Shown here: one piece after another, positions 49,001 through 60,663 of the stretch
How positions within the stretch are numbered: position 1 is the first letter of the stretch
Layout: each line of letters starts with the position of its first letter
Assembly (NCBI GenBank): GCA_003255025.1
Contig: QANY01009387.1
Location: forward strand, 2,728,001 to 2,792,000
Source: Datisca glomerata
Lineage: Eukaryota > Streptophyta > Magnoliopsida > Cucurbitales > Datiscaceae
Length of the DNA stretch: 64,000 bases
Reading direction: 5' to 3'
Notes under the pieces: model-generated
Database searches by the model: none
Seen by the model: only the letters and a program-made list of their open reading frames with translations
Told to the model about the DNA's origin: nothing
Made by a program: the position numbers and the translations under genes

Positions 49001-50087
49001 CCTAGGACTATAAGCTTAGCATTCATAACACAATCTGCTATCATCGCTGAACAACTCTCTATCGCCTTATTAGCCAGGAGAGAAGCTCCGGAAGGCATAG
49101 AAACACACAACTAAAACCCAATGGCATAAAAGACAAAGATGCATGAGTCACAAATGAAGCAGATATAAAAGAAAGCATGGATCCAGAATCAATTAATGTA
49201 AAAGTTGAATGTCCTAGTACAAGTAATGTACCTGCCACAACTACATCTGACTACTCAGCTTCCTAGCGAGTTAATGCAAAACCTTTCCCTTTAGCTTTAC
49301 CACCTGCATCATTACTAGTCTGTCTTTGAGCAAGCAGAGGGCACTGTCTGAGGTAATGCCCAGTCTTCCCACACTTAAAACGAGCATTGTTCACCTTAAA
49401 GCACTGAAGGTCATGGTGCTTGTTACATGTAGCACATAAGGGATTTGATTTGATCATCTGCCTTTTTGCATTACAGGGACCCAGATGAGAATCATGTGGT
49501 TTCCTCTTTCCATGAAATGATTGCTCTAACCGTAGTGGTGCACGCGGGGGAAGATTCTGTTCCATCAACAAAGCTGCCTCAACTACCACTGCGTATGTGG
49601 TATGCTTATGGAGTAACATTGATCCCTTAATCTCTGGAGGCAGTCTTCTTTCAAAAGTCTGTGCCTTCTTTATCTCGCTATCCACATAGTGCACGGCGTA
49701 CCGAGACAATTCTTCAAACTTCTGCTCATATTCAACTACACTCATAGCTTCTTGCACAAGTCTGAGGAATTCGGCCTCATTCTCTGTCCTGACCGTGAAT
49801 GGAAAATATTTCTCAAATAAGAGTTCCTTGAAACGATCCTATGTCATTGGATTACGGTTAATGTCATGAGCTCTCCGTATGAGCTCCCACCATTTCTGAG
49901 CCTCTCGCATCAGCATAAATGTTGCATAAACAACCTTTTGAATCTCAGAACACGACATAAAATGGAAGATCTGTTCCAGTCTTGCAATCCATTCATCAGC
50001 AAGTAGTGGGTCGGACGAGTGACCGTTAAATTCAAGTGGTTCCAGCCTCCTGAATGTCTGTATCAACTGCTGCATATACTCTGTCAT
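46040..50087 (-). pseudogene. Broken Gypsy gag-pol polyprotein
   Basis: From 50087 downward: gag (50087-49839 and 49757-49263, FNGHSSDPLLADEWI) with a zinc knuckle that lost its first Cys (RFKCGKTGHYLRQC); aspartic protease (LIDSGSMLSF at about 49175, then FDVILGMDWF); RT (48786-48553 and 48395-48093) with FIDDILVYS; RNase H (47775-47317, [17 protein letters not shown]); integrase (47086-46463, MDFVSGLPR, HPQSDGQSERTIQTLEDMLR); GPY/F module (46420 on, KLSPRFIGLFEIL, NVFDVSMLHKYV). A chromodomain-like tail (RNHQVEEATWE) continues to about 46040 past stop codons at positions where Trp is expected. Many frameshifts and stops. Confidence 0.88.
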
Positions 50088-51597
50088 CTGTTGTAGTTAT
50101 TGTCGCTGAGCTGGGTAAGCTGTAGCTGTCTGCCTCAACAACTCCAAAATTCTTGAAACATATCCATCATAGCAACTGGAGGGTTAACAGTAGGATCAAT
50201 TGGTGCATGATTGAACATAAAGAAATAATAAAATAATTTCACATTATATATTCTACACTTAGAACATATGAACCAAATTACTATGTAAACCCACTTACTT
50301 GGATTCACTACGAATTAAATTCAGCAACTAATGACCTAAAATCCAAAGATCCCAGATCACAACAAATTCATATAATATTTACAATTATTTAGTTAACTAA
50401 GTAAGGTTGGGAACAAGTGGAAACCACACCGGGTGTAAATTATCAAATGGTTCAAAATGGTTCAACAAGGTTCGAGTGGTCTGGACTGGTTCGGTTCTGC
50501 TATTTTGGGCCGGTTCAGTCTGGTCAGGTTAAACTAGTTTCTTCTGGTCTGACTGAGCCAGTTCAATCTGGTTTGGTCTAACTAAACCGGTTCAATTCGA
50601 TCTGAATGAACTGGTCTGGTTCAGGTGAACCAATTCAAGAGAAGGGGAGGAACAGAAAAAAGGAGATGAAGGAGAGAGAGAGATGCAACAGAGATGAGGA
50701 AAGATGAAGGAGAGAGAGGGACTACGAGAAGCAGAAACAGAGGGGAAGAGGGAGACGAAGGAGAGAGAGACGCCACGGAGATGGGGAATACAAAGGAGAG
50801 AGAAGTCAAGAGAAATAATGAGAGGGAAACAGAGAGAGACCGACACAACAGAAACAGAGGGGGAAGGGGGAGATGAAGGAGAGAGACCGAGAGAAGTAGA
50901 AACATAAGGGGAAGGGGGAGACGAAGGACAGAGAGAGAGAGAGATACCGAGAAAAGAAAAAATAGAGGGGAAAAGGGAGACGAAGGAGAGAGAGAGACTG
51001 AGAGAAGCAGAAGGAGAGAGAGAAACTGATAGAAGGAGAAATAGAGAGAGAGATTGAAGCTTACCGAAATGGAGTTGTTGGTGGTGCAATGACAATGCCA
51101 GAAATAGTGATGAACAAAATGCCTATCGTTGAAAAATTGAGAAAAATTCAGAAATGGATATTATATAAAGGTTGAATAAAAGATTAAGGTTGAAATCATG
51201 TGAAAAGAGAAAATAATGAAGAATTAGAGAAGAATTAGTTTACCTTAAATTGATGGCAGAACAAATGGAAAACGTGACAAAGAAGAAGAACGAGAAGAAG
51301 ATGGAACAGAGAGCTTACTGAAAAAATTAGAGGAGGGGAAAAAAATAATCTCAGATTGATTCTTCAATGAATTGATCAAAATCTAAGTTGATTAGATAAA
51401 AGAATGAGAAAATAAAAGAGAAGAAACAAGAAATCATTTACCTTGATTAATGGAGGATAATTGTTGAAGAAAAAACTAGATGAAGTAGCAAGCAAAAAGG
51501 GGTTTTTGTTGGGTGAAGAAAACTGCAAAAGAATTAGAGATATGTAGTATAAAAAGAAGAGAGAAAATTGTTGGTGGTTACAAGGATTAGCTTGAGA
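50088..51597 (-). mobile_element. Gypsy 5' leader or rearranged LTR interior
   Basis: No coding sequence. 50460-50625 is a run of GGTTCGGTTCTG / CTGGTCTGG-like words. 50640-51060 is purine-rich (GGAGAGAGAGA blocks), which gives spurious Ser/Leu-rich minus-strand frames. The inner edge expected of the 5' LTR (TGTAACGTCCCG next to a primer-binding site) is not found, so the 5' LTR seems to be replaced or recombined apart from its last 150 bases. Confidence 0.5.
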
Positions 51598-51747
51598 TAA
51601 CAAAAGAGAGATTTAGGGGAAAATGGTTGAGAGGGAATACGTGGTGTGAGGGGAAACAAATGGGGTGGCTTAGGGTGTATGCGTATATATGGTGTGAGTG
51701 GGTTCTAAATTACAAAAATACCCTTTATAAAATACTTGGGTATTACA
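51598..51747 (-). repeat. Outer 150 bases of the Gypsy 5' LTR
   Basis: Matches 45809-45958 base for base over most of its length (AACAAAAGAGAGATTT through ACTTGGGTATTACA) with about ten differences and equal length. Confidence 0.8.
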
Positions 51748-53090
51748 CGTTCTCCTCACCACCGATTCTGTCGGGCATGGACTTGGGCTCCGTTGAGCTT
51801 AGGGTTGGGTTCCTCTTTCTTTCTCCTCTAATTCTGGTGAAGTTGGAGGGGTCAGGAGTTTTGAGATCCGCGCTTTCTGCCTGCATAGATCTGTCGAGCA
51901 TTGGAGGAAGAAGCTAGGTGAAGCGCATCAGCTGTGGATCTCGACCTCTATTCTTCGTTGTCTCTGAGTTCTGCGTCGTCTCATTTTTGCATCGTCTATG
52001 TGTTCTAAGTTCTGCGTAGATCTATGGAGGTAAGGTTTGGGTGAAGTTGTAGGTGTAGACCTCTGCCTCCCCTGCGTCGTTGCTCGGTCAGTGGTCTTTG
52101 ATGTCTCCACCTTCCACTATAGAGTCATGGAGACCAATTTCTCGAGTTCCCACTTAAGGTGTTGTGTGCATCGAAGGTGGGGCTCGAGTCTTCTCTTCGT
52201 TAAAGCTTCCACCACAGAGACATGTGGCCAGTTTCTGGTATGATTCTATTCATTTCTCTTTGCACCTGTTTACTGGAAAATTAGTTTCGAGCTTCGTGAT
52301 GGTTAGTATTTATCACTGGTGCCGTGACTGGTCGCTGGTCTATTTCTATGGTAGTGGTCGTCCCAATCGAAGTTGGAGCTTCCCCTTACCAGAGTAAGGA
52401 TTGCTGCTCTCGGTTCTTCTATGATGTCTCTCTGGCTGTTTCTTGTTAATTGATCAAGGTCCTAATTTACTCATTGACCGTGTCAGAAGAGGCGGCATCT
52501 CCCAGGTTTACCATTGTTAAGGCTACCTAGTGAGGTCAATTGTTTTGCAATGCTCGATTGCTGAGAGATGTCTGATAAGATTTGAGTTGCTCGATTGTTG
52601 GTTGCTTGCCCTGTGATAGACGAGACTGCATCTATTGGGTTCTACTTTGCCGAGGCGGCCTGATGAGGTCTCTTGTTTGGCCATTCTGAGTTTCTGGTTG
52701 TTGAGCTGTTCTTAGTTTGATTGTTCGGTATCTATGTGATTAGGATGGTTTATGTAGTTATTTGTGGTGCACCTTGGTTATTCTTGTGATAGTGCTAGGA
52801 TTGACAGTGTAGGCTGTTAGTTGAGCTGTCTGTGCTTTTTCTGGTTTGGTGTAGGTTCTGCTTTGGTTTGTTCTGTGCGATTCCGAGGTGTGGTTTTTAT
52901 GCTATACCTTCGTTTCAGTATTGTCCTTGTTAATTTGTCATGTATGCTCTTTGTGTAGTATTATAGTATATTTTTATTGTCTATCTAGCTATGAGCGTAA
53001 CACTATAATGTATATTTTATACCTGGGTATGCCCCTTGTACTTGTGTTATACTTTTCGTTAATATATTTTTTCCTTTGACAAAAAAAATC

Positions 53091-53830
53091 GAAGTCAAAA
53101 TCTACTTGCAAGTAGAGATTTTGGTTCTAGAAAATTTAAAATTTTGTAGGGAAAAATCTCCATAGTGAGACCAAGTATAATTTCTAATCTATGTGCTGTG
53201 AGCAAGTAGAGTTTTAGGTTATGGGCAATTCAAATTTTAAAAGGAAAAATATTTAGGTTCTAAGCAAGTAAATTTTATAATTTTGTACAATTCAAAAATT
53301 TGAAGTCAAAATCTACTTGCTTAGAGCAAGTAGAAGATAAAATCTACTTGCTCGGAGCAAGTAGATTATACGATTCTGTACAATTCAAAAATTTGAAGTC
53401 AATTTATTTTCTCCGAGTAAGTAGATTATATGGTTCTGTACAATTAAAGAACTTAAAGTCAAAATCTACTTGCTCATAGCAAGTAGATTTTACAATTATG
53501 TACAATTCAAAAATTTGAAGTCAAAATTTACTTGCTAAATCTACTTGCTCGGAGGAAGTAGATTATACGGTTTTGTACAATTCAAAATTGAAATCAAAAT
53601 CTACTTACTCAAAACAAGTAGATTTACGATTCTGTAGAATTTAAAATTCTCGTGAAAAAACCTACTTGCTCAGAGCAAGTAGATTATAAGATTATATACA
53701 ATATGAATTTTTAAGGTAAAATCTACTTGCTCAGAATAAGTATATTTTATAATCTACTTTCTAGGAGCAAGTAGATTATATGATTTTGTACAAGTCAAAA
53801 TTTTTAAAGTAAAATGTACTTGGTCAACCA
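53091..53830. repeat. Satellite array with palindromic monomers, ~70 bp
   Basis: About ten diverged monomers. The consensus features are AAATCTACTTGCTC followed at once by GAGCAAGTAGATT (an almost perfect palindrome), then TCTGTACAATTCAAAA and TTTGAAGTC. The array continues the left part at 44480-44728 across the inserted retroposon. Confidence 0.85.
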
Positions 53831-54121
53831 AATATAGGTGCTCATAAGCTAAGACTAATGTAAACCACTTCATAATAAACATAAATTCTAGTGTGTGTGT
53901 GTATGTATATATAGAGAGAGACATTTATACACAACCATTCTTACTATCCACATTATAACTAGTTTCCATGTTCTAGTACTTACAAAATTCGTATACAATT
54001 ACCAAAAGCTACATATATCAACACATGACAGCAAGTAGTTACAATATATCCAAAAATACATACAGTTACCAAAATATACATACATTCAAAAAGAGTTACA
54101 GTTACCAAAAGACACTATTAT
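53831..54121. other. AT-rich spacer with a short GT/TA run
   Basis: Contains GTGTGTGTGTATGTATATAT at about 53892 and nothing else recognisable. Confidence 0.4.
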
Positions 54122-54740
54122 GACTGAACTTCCTCAGGAGGATGATACTCCCAAAACCATGTGCATCAGTATTTTAATAAAATTTCCTTCGAGGGAATCA
54201 TGGTACATATGTTCATAATGTCTTACGAATAATTGATCAGTTTCAGGAACATATATAGAGGCAGAATAAAGAACATGATTAGATGGAGCAGGTTCACGAA
54301 TATGAGTGTCTTTCGATTGAGGCATATAGATGAATAGGGTAGTACCACGAGTGTGTATAGATCTTGAAGGAGGAACACAACAATCATATCCTTCTTCACG
54401 TGGCCTGATTATAATGCATAAGGGTGCTCTTTAAGCAAGTATCAGAATTGTTCTCATGTATAAAAAAATAACATCGTCGTCATTACGAATTGTTGAGGGA
54501 GGGGTTCGCACATGGGATTGATATGAAAATTTCATAATGATTTTCTTTTCTCGTGGATCCAATTTAATGCAGCATGTAACTTTCTAGATAACTCATCATA
54601 TGTACAACCTAGTGAAACCATAATGGTGTACTTTCCTTGCCATTGTAAAAATATGTAGTCCTTTCTTGAACCCATTCTCCATCATACTACCAAATACAAA
54701 CACGAGACATATTACCTGTAAAATACCCTGTTTACTAAAC
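54122..54740 (-). mobile_element. MULE transposase N-terminal fragment
   Basis: Minus strand, three frames. It reads as a PB1-like N-terminal region typical of plant MULE transposases: KDYIFLQWQGKYTIMVSLG, TYDELSRKLHAALNW, PPSTIRNDDDVIFFLHEN, then FIYMPQSKDTHIREP and LYSASIYVPETDQLF to about 54134. No catalytic core or SWIM finger follows, so it is a 5' fragment. Confidence 0.5.
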
Positions 54741-57700
54741 AAGAGAACTCACTTGCAAAAATGTCTCTCATGAACCCTCGCAGAAGCCATGAACTGGACG
54801 AGACCCTAACACAAAGTGACTAAAATTGCAACCACCTATCAGTAGTAAAAATCAAATTAGAGAATCATGAAAAATTACAAATCATCGCAACCTTCATAGA
54901 CATTGTGAATCTAAGATGAAAATTTTAGTTTTCGTCCTAGATTTAAGGCTCAATATATATGAGGTCTATAAGATACAACGAGTCGTGAATGTCAAAACCA
55001 GATGTAAGTTTTTTGTGCTTACAATTTAGGTTTGATCTGAAGTTCATGCCTGATTTTCTGAGATTTATGATTTAAAATTTGTTATGTGGTATATTATTAT
55101 ATACTCTAGAGTATATGGTTATATACTATATAATTACATATTATTTAATATGTTATCGTAACTTACTGATTGCTATTATTTTTAAATACATGATGATTAA
55201 TAGTTCATATTTTGTTTTTATAATACATGTGAGATGGAGGGAGAAATTACGTTAACTATAAATTGAAGTAATCATTGGTTGTAAGATGCATCACATGATG
55301 TGTTATTTAAGTAGATATGACAATATCTGTGGCCAAGTTTATCATGCCAATGAGAATGTTCATCGTCAAGTTTATTTACAATATTAAAACTATATATAAT
55401 ATATATTTATATACGCATAGTTTAATACCATATAAGTGTAGATATCATAATCCAATTATCATAAAGATTATATATTTTAAAATTATTGATAAGTTTTATA
55501 TCCATTGTTATAAAATTAGTATAAATTCTCAAATCATTTCAATCCATCATTTTAAAAAAAATAATATCATTCATTCAAAATTATATATAGTATATATATA
55601 TATATACCAAATATCATAAAGATCTCATAGTATACACATCACTTTAAAAATATTTATGAAACATTATATACATCATCAAAAAATTTGTATCAGTACTTAA
55701 AATCATTTCTATCCTAAAAGAATATCATTCTTACAAAATTCATATTCATCATTAAAAGTTTACTATCCCTGATCGTATTAACAATATCTATCATAGTTGT
55801 CATAGAAACTATTTCAAACATTACACAATTAATTCACAATTTAGTTACAAAAGATTGTGATAAAATGTTCAAAGTTGGTATGTCATCTCCATGGTAAAAT
55901 TGAATCATTCTTTTGTTTTGTCCTCCTTTCATGATCATTGTCATCTTGCATAAGAAGTTGGCATCATATAAGTTATAGTATAGAACATCTATTAAAAATA
56001 TAGATGCATTGATGGTGATTATTTAAGAAACTATAATATAATAATAGTAATACCTTGTAACAATGTGCTTTGGCATGAATTGTTCAGTAATCACAATTAA
56101 CAGCCCATTTAAAAAGTCGTTAAGATTATATGCATGTTTATAATAAAAAAATGTTACATGATATGTATATGATAATATATTGTGAATATATAAACATATA
56201 CTATCATTATGTAAACACAAATACCATATGTAATTATACACATAGTATATAGTTACTATATGACATTAATTATGAAAAATCTACATAAAGTAATATACAC
56301 ATAGTAATATAGTTACAACAATCAAAGATTCAAAAGTCAATAAATAATATCCAGGTATGCAATATCAAAACAATGTGATTCAAATTAATCAATCAAATAA
56401 ATAATTAAATAATATAAACATAAGGTCAAATTAGATCTACCTGACAAAAACAAATTAACATAACACTCTATTTTGAAACAAAAAAAAACAGAGTGCCCAC
56501 CTTAACTAATTATAAAAGCATATTACATATCCTACTAATTTACAAAATTAGATCATCAAATTCTTATAAAATATTTATAAGAGCATTAAAATTTATTGCA
56601 ATAAGAAATGGACAAGGGAGAAGAACTTGAACAATTTTACGGATTGGAAAGTTAAAAGCAAAAAGAACCTGAATAAATTAAGAAATGAAACTACAAGAAA
56701 GTGCAAGTTGAGCACATAAAACCTAACTATTGAATAATTGCAATTGAAAAATAGCTCAACAAATAAGTTACCATAACAAGAATCAATATTGAAGTTTATC
56801 TTGCTTAATCTCAAGGCAATTATAAGAACAAACGAGGTAAATTCATGCAATCTTGAAAAATAACAGTCAGATTCATATTAATTGACGTACTTAATCTAAA
56901 TACAAGCGAACTTAATCTTAAGCAATTCATCGGAGCGCGTCTCTGATGAATTTTTGCCGTGACTTGAAGTTTGTTGATTCGTTGAATCAACAAAGCGTGA
57001 TGTAACCCTCTAATAAATTATGTTATAATGAGGGAAATGTAGTAAAAGAACAACATAAAGAAAACTTAATACATTAAAACTAAGCTATTCTTGCAAATAA
57101 AGAAATATTTACTATTTCATAAAATCAGTAAAAAAAAAAGTGGTCATATCTCCTAATTTTGCATGGATGTCATGAGAAACGAAGTCATAGGCACGTAGAT
57201 TCAAGGCCATAGATTCAAAGTCAGACCGACTATTGTAAGAATACTCATCCGTAAGCCGATTATTGGTATAAATAACATAAAGAATGTAACCATTGTGTAT
57301 ACCCTAAAGATTTAAAAGCAAAAGCAGTTAGCGATGACCATTGAATAAATTTCTTGAGCATAAGTTGAATTAAAAGCACAGAATCTATTTGCACCGTCAC
57401 CATCTTCAAATAAAGTATTTTCTATTGATATTTTAAAAATGAGCTGATAAACCCTACCGACCTAAATTTATCCAATTAGGCCTAGAATTGATCTTAGGTT
57501 GATTGGTGTATACCCCAGGGCTACATTTCTTCTGTTTTCTTGACATAGGCCTATAAAACTATTTTAAGTTATGCTTTACGCCTACATTAGGATCTAGCCC
57601 TACCAAGTATGACCACAATGTCATAGGCCTAAATAAGTTAATCTTGGCCTTCCTGTCTTGACCAATGGGCATAGTGCTTAGACTTTAAAACTTAAACTTA

Positions 57701-58893
57701 GTCCCTCATCTTGATCCTTATGTAATATAGGCTTAGACTTTAAAACTTAAACTTAGTCCCTCATCTTGATCCTATGTCATAGATTTTAGATTTGAGACAT
57801 GCCTAACCATATTTGATCAAATGCGCATGGGAGAAGATTTATGAACTTTCTAACTCAAACCAAAAAAATGACAAATGTTTTTCTCAAAAATGACAAAAAG
57901 CAAGTGAAGTCAATAATTTATTTACAAAAATTACACAGATATAAATAATTTATTTACATTATTCCAATCATTTTTGTAAAAATAATTCTGACCATTTTTA
58001 TAGTTTGAGTTTGAAAAATTTATCATTTTTGTAGTTCTCTTTTAAATTAAGTTCCTTAACCCTGGAATATATTTGTAGAAAATATTAGACCTAGATTTAT
58101 GTAGCTTGAAAAATTAGGTCTAATTGTAAAATTGTGACTCAAATAAGTATTAATTTTTTTTCTTTTTATGAGAGCTGTGCTTTGTATGTGGGTTTGCTAT
58201 AGAGAGTTCAAAAATAGAGGAGGCCGTCCTCGACTACTTCATCGTAGATTTATCTTCATCAATATACAAAGTTCAACTTTACCCTACAATATTGTTAGAA
58301 ACACCCAAGTTTTTAACCATGATTCATTCAAATTTAATAGGAATTGATTCGTCAATTTAGTGCTCCAGAATGAATTTGATCAAACCAGCGGTGAAAGAGT
58401 TCATCGAGATATACGTTAGGATAAAAAATCTTGACAAAGTAAAATCTCCTATGTTTTCTGTTTTAACTTCAAACATAGACTTTCCCATTAAGAAAACCTC
58501 AATCAACATCATGGTTGACTAAGCCTATACTTACAAGAATCAAATCCTTCTCAATTAATGAAACAATATTGAAAGGCGACAAGGCTCTACTTCTCAAATC
58601 TTTCTCTTATCTTACAATTCAGCTTAATATATCCTGCAAGTGGAGGAGTCTAGCCAACTGTACTACTATGTTACTAACAGTATAAGAAGAAACAGCAACA
58701 ACTTGAGGTTTCATGCATGTTATTGGCCAACCAAAACTGATTGAATGCGTTGTTAATTAGCTGCTTCAAGACAAACTCCAATTTTTTTTTTCAAAGTTAC
58801 AAATTCTACAGAGATTAAGAGTGACGTTAACTTTAAGACCATTACGCTTGGTGCGCGACTCTCCATCATTGAGTCATTTGACAAACGGGAATT
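54741..58893. other. AT-rich gene-free region
   Basis: About 4.1 kb, strongly AT-rich, with only short ORFs of low complexity. Noted within it: an 11-bp perfect hairpin at 56970-56994 (TTTGTTGATTC, loop GTT) and a tandem duplication at 57676-57775. The 3' UTR of the dehydrogenase gene would occupy the last few hundred bases. I find no exon-like sequence on either strand. Confidence 0.45.
57676..57775. repeat. 55-bp-period tandem duplication
   Basis: GCTTAGACTTTAAAACTTAA followed by ACTTAGTCCCTCATCTTGAT occurs at 57676 and again at 57731 with no differences over about 43 bases, so the duplication looks recent compared with its surroundings. Confidence 0.85.
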
Positions 58894-60663
58894 CTACATA
58901 ATTTGATCAAAAGAAGGGAAACTAAGATTCTTAAAGCAAGTGAACCCTCCATCTACGACCAAATTATGACCTGTTACATACTTAGATTCATCAGAGGCCA
59001 AAAACAAAGCAGCTTTAGCCACATCAATCTCCTCACACTTGGCTCCTTTAAGCTCTCCCAACCCATTAATAACTTCCACCACTTTCTCCTTTGTAATCCC
59101 TTTATATATTTGTGCAATCCCGTCCACTGCCATTGCCGTTGGAATCGGACATGGAGATATGCAATTAATCCTAACCCCACTCCTGGATAACTCACTAGCC
59201 AAGGATTTCACTATCCCGGGTATTGTAAACTTGGATATCGAATATGGATGTGGGCCTATCCCACCCAAAAGCCCAGTAATACTTGATGTACATAGAATTG
59301 AGCCTGACCCAGTTGGTATCATTACTCTAGCTGCATGCTTTATCCCAGCAACCACTCCTCGAACGTTGATTCTCATGACTTTGTCAAAGTCATCTAAATC
59401 AAGGGCGGCGATGCTTGGTGGGATTGAAGGACCTGTTATTCCTGCGTTGTTGTACATGATATCCAGTTTTCCATGGTGGGCCATGGTGAAATTGACGGCT
59501 TCTGCTATTTGGGATTCAACGGCGACGTCGCAGTGGATAAAGTGGGCTGTGGGGCCTAGTTCCTTGGCGACTTGTGGGCCATGGTGAATGTCTACATCAG
59601 CAATGATAACGTGGGCTCCATTTTGGATGAATTCTTGGGCTGTGGCCCTACCGAGCCCATTTGCTGACCCTGTTATTAAGGCTACTTTCCCTGCAAGTCT
59701 GTTGTTCAGCAATTATGTTTTTTTTTCCTTTATGAAGTGACAACTACACGACAAGCTGGAGAAAATATTCAATATTCTTAGATATTAATGTAATATCTAT
59801 GTTTTTAAATATATTTTATTTATATTTTGGTGAGTATAAAATTAGGATTTCTCAAAATGAAAAAAACATTATCTTAGAGGGATTCTTTTTATATAAATAT
59901 ATAATTGTGAGAGAAAAAAAACCCCCAATTTAAATAGCAAAATTGGAAGAGGTTGATCTAATCTGTTGAGTATGAAATCAAGTAAATGGCGCAAGAAATC
60001 TGGCATTAATGGAGGTTGCATGTGAAACTAGTTAATAATAATAATAAGAAGAAGAAGAAGTTGACATGTGCAAAAAATTGGATGAATTTGTAAATCTATT
60101 TAATGAAGTTACCAGCAGGATCTATGGCATGAAACATGCAGAGATTAAATGAAGCAATTGCTCTTTGCTTTTATTTTTTCTTTTTCTTGATTGTATGTAG
60201 GCATCAATATGTGCACTTCTATTTATTTATTTTCCGAAGGCCAGTTTCGTCAAACTTACAAATGCTTTCTAACTCTCCAATAATTGACTTTGAAACAGTT
60301 TCATGTAATAATTGAAGTCCAAATACATTGTAATTATATGGTTCCTTTCCGACATATATCTTCGAAAACATAGAAAATAAGAGACCATTTATTTGACTTC
60401 TGAATCAAAAGCTAGATAAATAGGTTTCCAAGTTCAAAGAAATGGAAACTGACCTTCCACTAATGGAGCTGCCTGCTGCTGAGTAAAATCTGGAGGTGGA
60501 TTTACTTATTAAGAGATCATTGTTGATGAACTTCAACTCTCTGGAAAAAAAAAGTAATAATTAAGATAATTACCTAATTTAACTAAAAATTAATACAAGA
60601 ATTTAAAGGAAAGCTAAAGTTAATTAATTAATTAACTACAAACCTTGCTAATGATCTGAGCAT
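58894..60663 (-). CDS. Short-chain dehydrogenase/reductase (SDR110C type), three exons
   Basis: Predicted 303-aa NAD(H)-dependent dehydrogenase of the plant group that includes SDR2a, secoisolariciresinol dehydrogenase and xanthoxin dehydrogenase; the substrate cannot be told from sequence. Exons: 60663-60644 (ATG then LRSLA, donor GTTTGT), 60540-60454 (donor GTCAGT), 59698-58894; they join in frame with split Arg codons. The first 36 residues (MLRSLAREL, then STSRFYSAAG) are basic and hydroxylated, like a mitochondrial presequence. Rossmann TGSANGLG is at 45-52, an acidic NAD-selecting Asp in IIADVD near 70, NNAG at 119-122, catalytic Ser175, Tyr188 and Lys192 (YSISK), and C-terminal TGHNLVVDGG. 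SPCPIPTAM replaces the commoner SP-x-G-x-x-TPM. The large exon has no ATG at its own start, which supports the upstream exons. Confidence 0.85.

Larger units (their letters stand above)
44797..51747 (-). mobile_element. Gypsy retrotransposon, Tekay/Del-like chromovirus
   Basis: A 6.95-kb element on the minus strand. The 3' LTR is 44797-45958. A polypurine tract follows (minus strand AAAGAGGGGAGAA, 45959-45971). Coding remnants lie at 46040-50087. The far end at 51747 again starts TGTAATACCCAAGTATTTTA. Flanking 5-mers are GATTC and CGTTC, so the target duplication is at best worn. Domain order protease-RT-RNase H-integrase and a chromodomain-type tail place it in Gypsy chromoviruses. It is inserted in the retroposon at 44729-53090. 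Confidence 0.85.
44729..53090 (+). mobile_element. Poly(A) retroposon split by a Gypsy element
   Basis: The 5' part is 44729-44796 (AGGGTTTCTTGAGAGAGAGA, then CCGCCGCC). The 3' part is 51748-53090, ending GACAAAAAAAATC. GAAGTCAAAAT flanks it on both sides (44718-44728 and 53091-53101), followed on the right by normal satellite sequence; this fits an 11-bp target duplication, although satellite monomers also contain this word. About 1.4 kb without the Gypsy. It has no long ORF, so it is a non-autonomous LINE derivative or an old retrocopy. Confidence 0.6.

Noticed and set aside
50592..51095. 167-codon Ser/Leu/Pro-rich minus-strand ORF
   Set aside because: It is the complement of a GAGA-rich tract inside the Gypsy element; low complexity, several overlapping frames equally open.
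44792..51752. Target-site duplication of the Gypsy element
   Set aside because: GATTC and CGTTC agree at only three of five positions; not enough to claim.
53091..53830. CRISPR-like array
   Set aside because: Repeats with interspersed sequence, but this is plant nuclear DNA, the units are diverged and the linkers are repeats too.
55317..55619. 100-codon Ile/Tyr-rich ORF
   Set aside because: Codon content is that of AT-rich DNA (TATATA runs); no motif, no promoter context.
59039..59587. 182-codon plus-strand ORF
   Set aside because: Antisense shadow of the SDR exon, which has all family motifs on the other strand.
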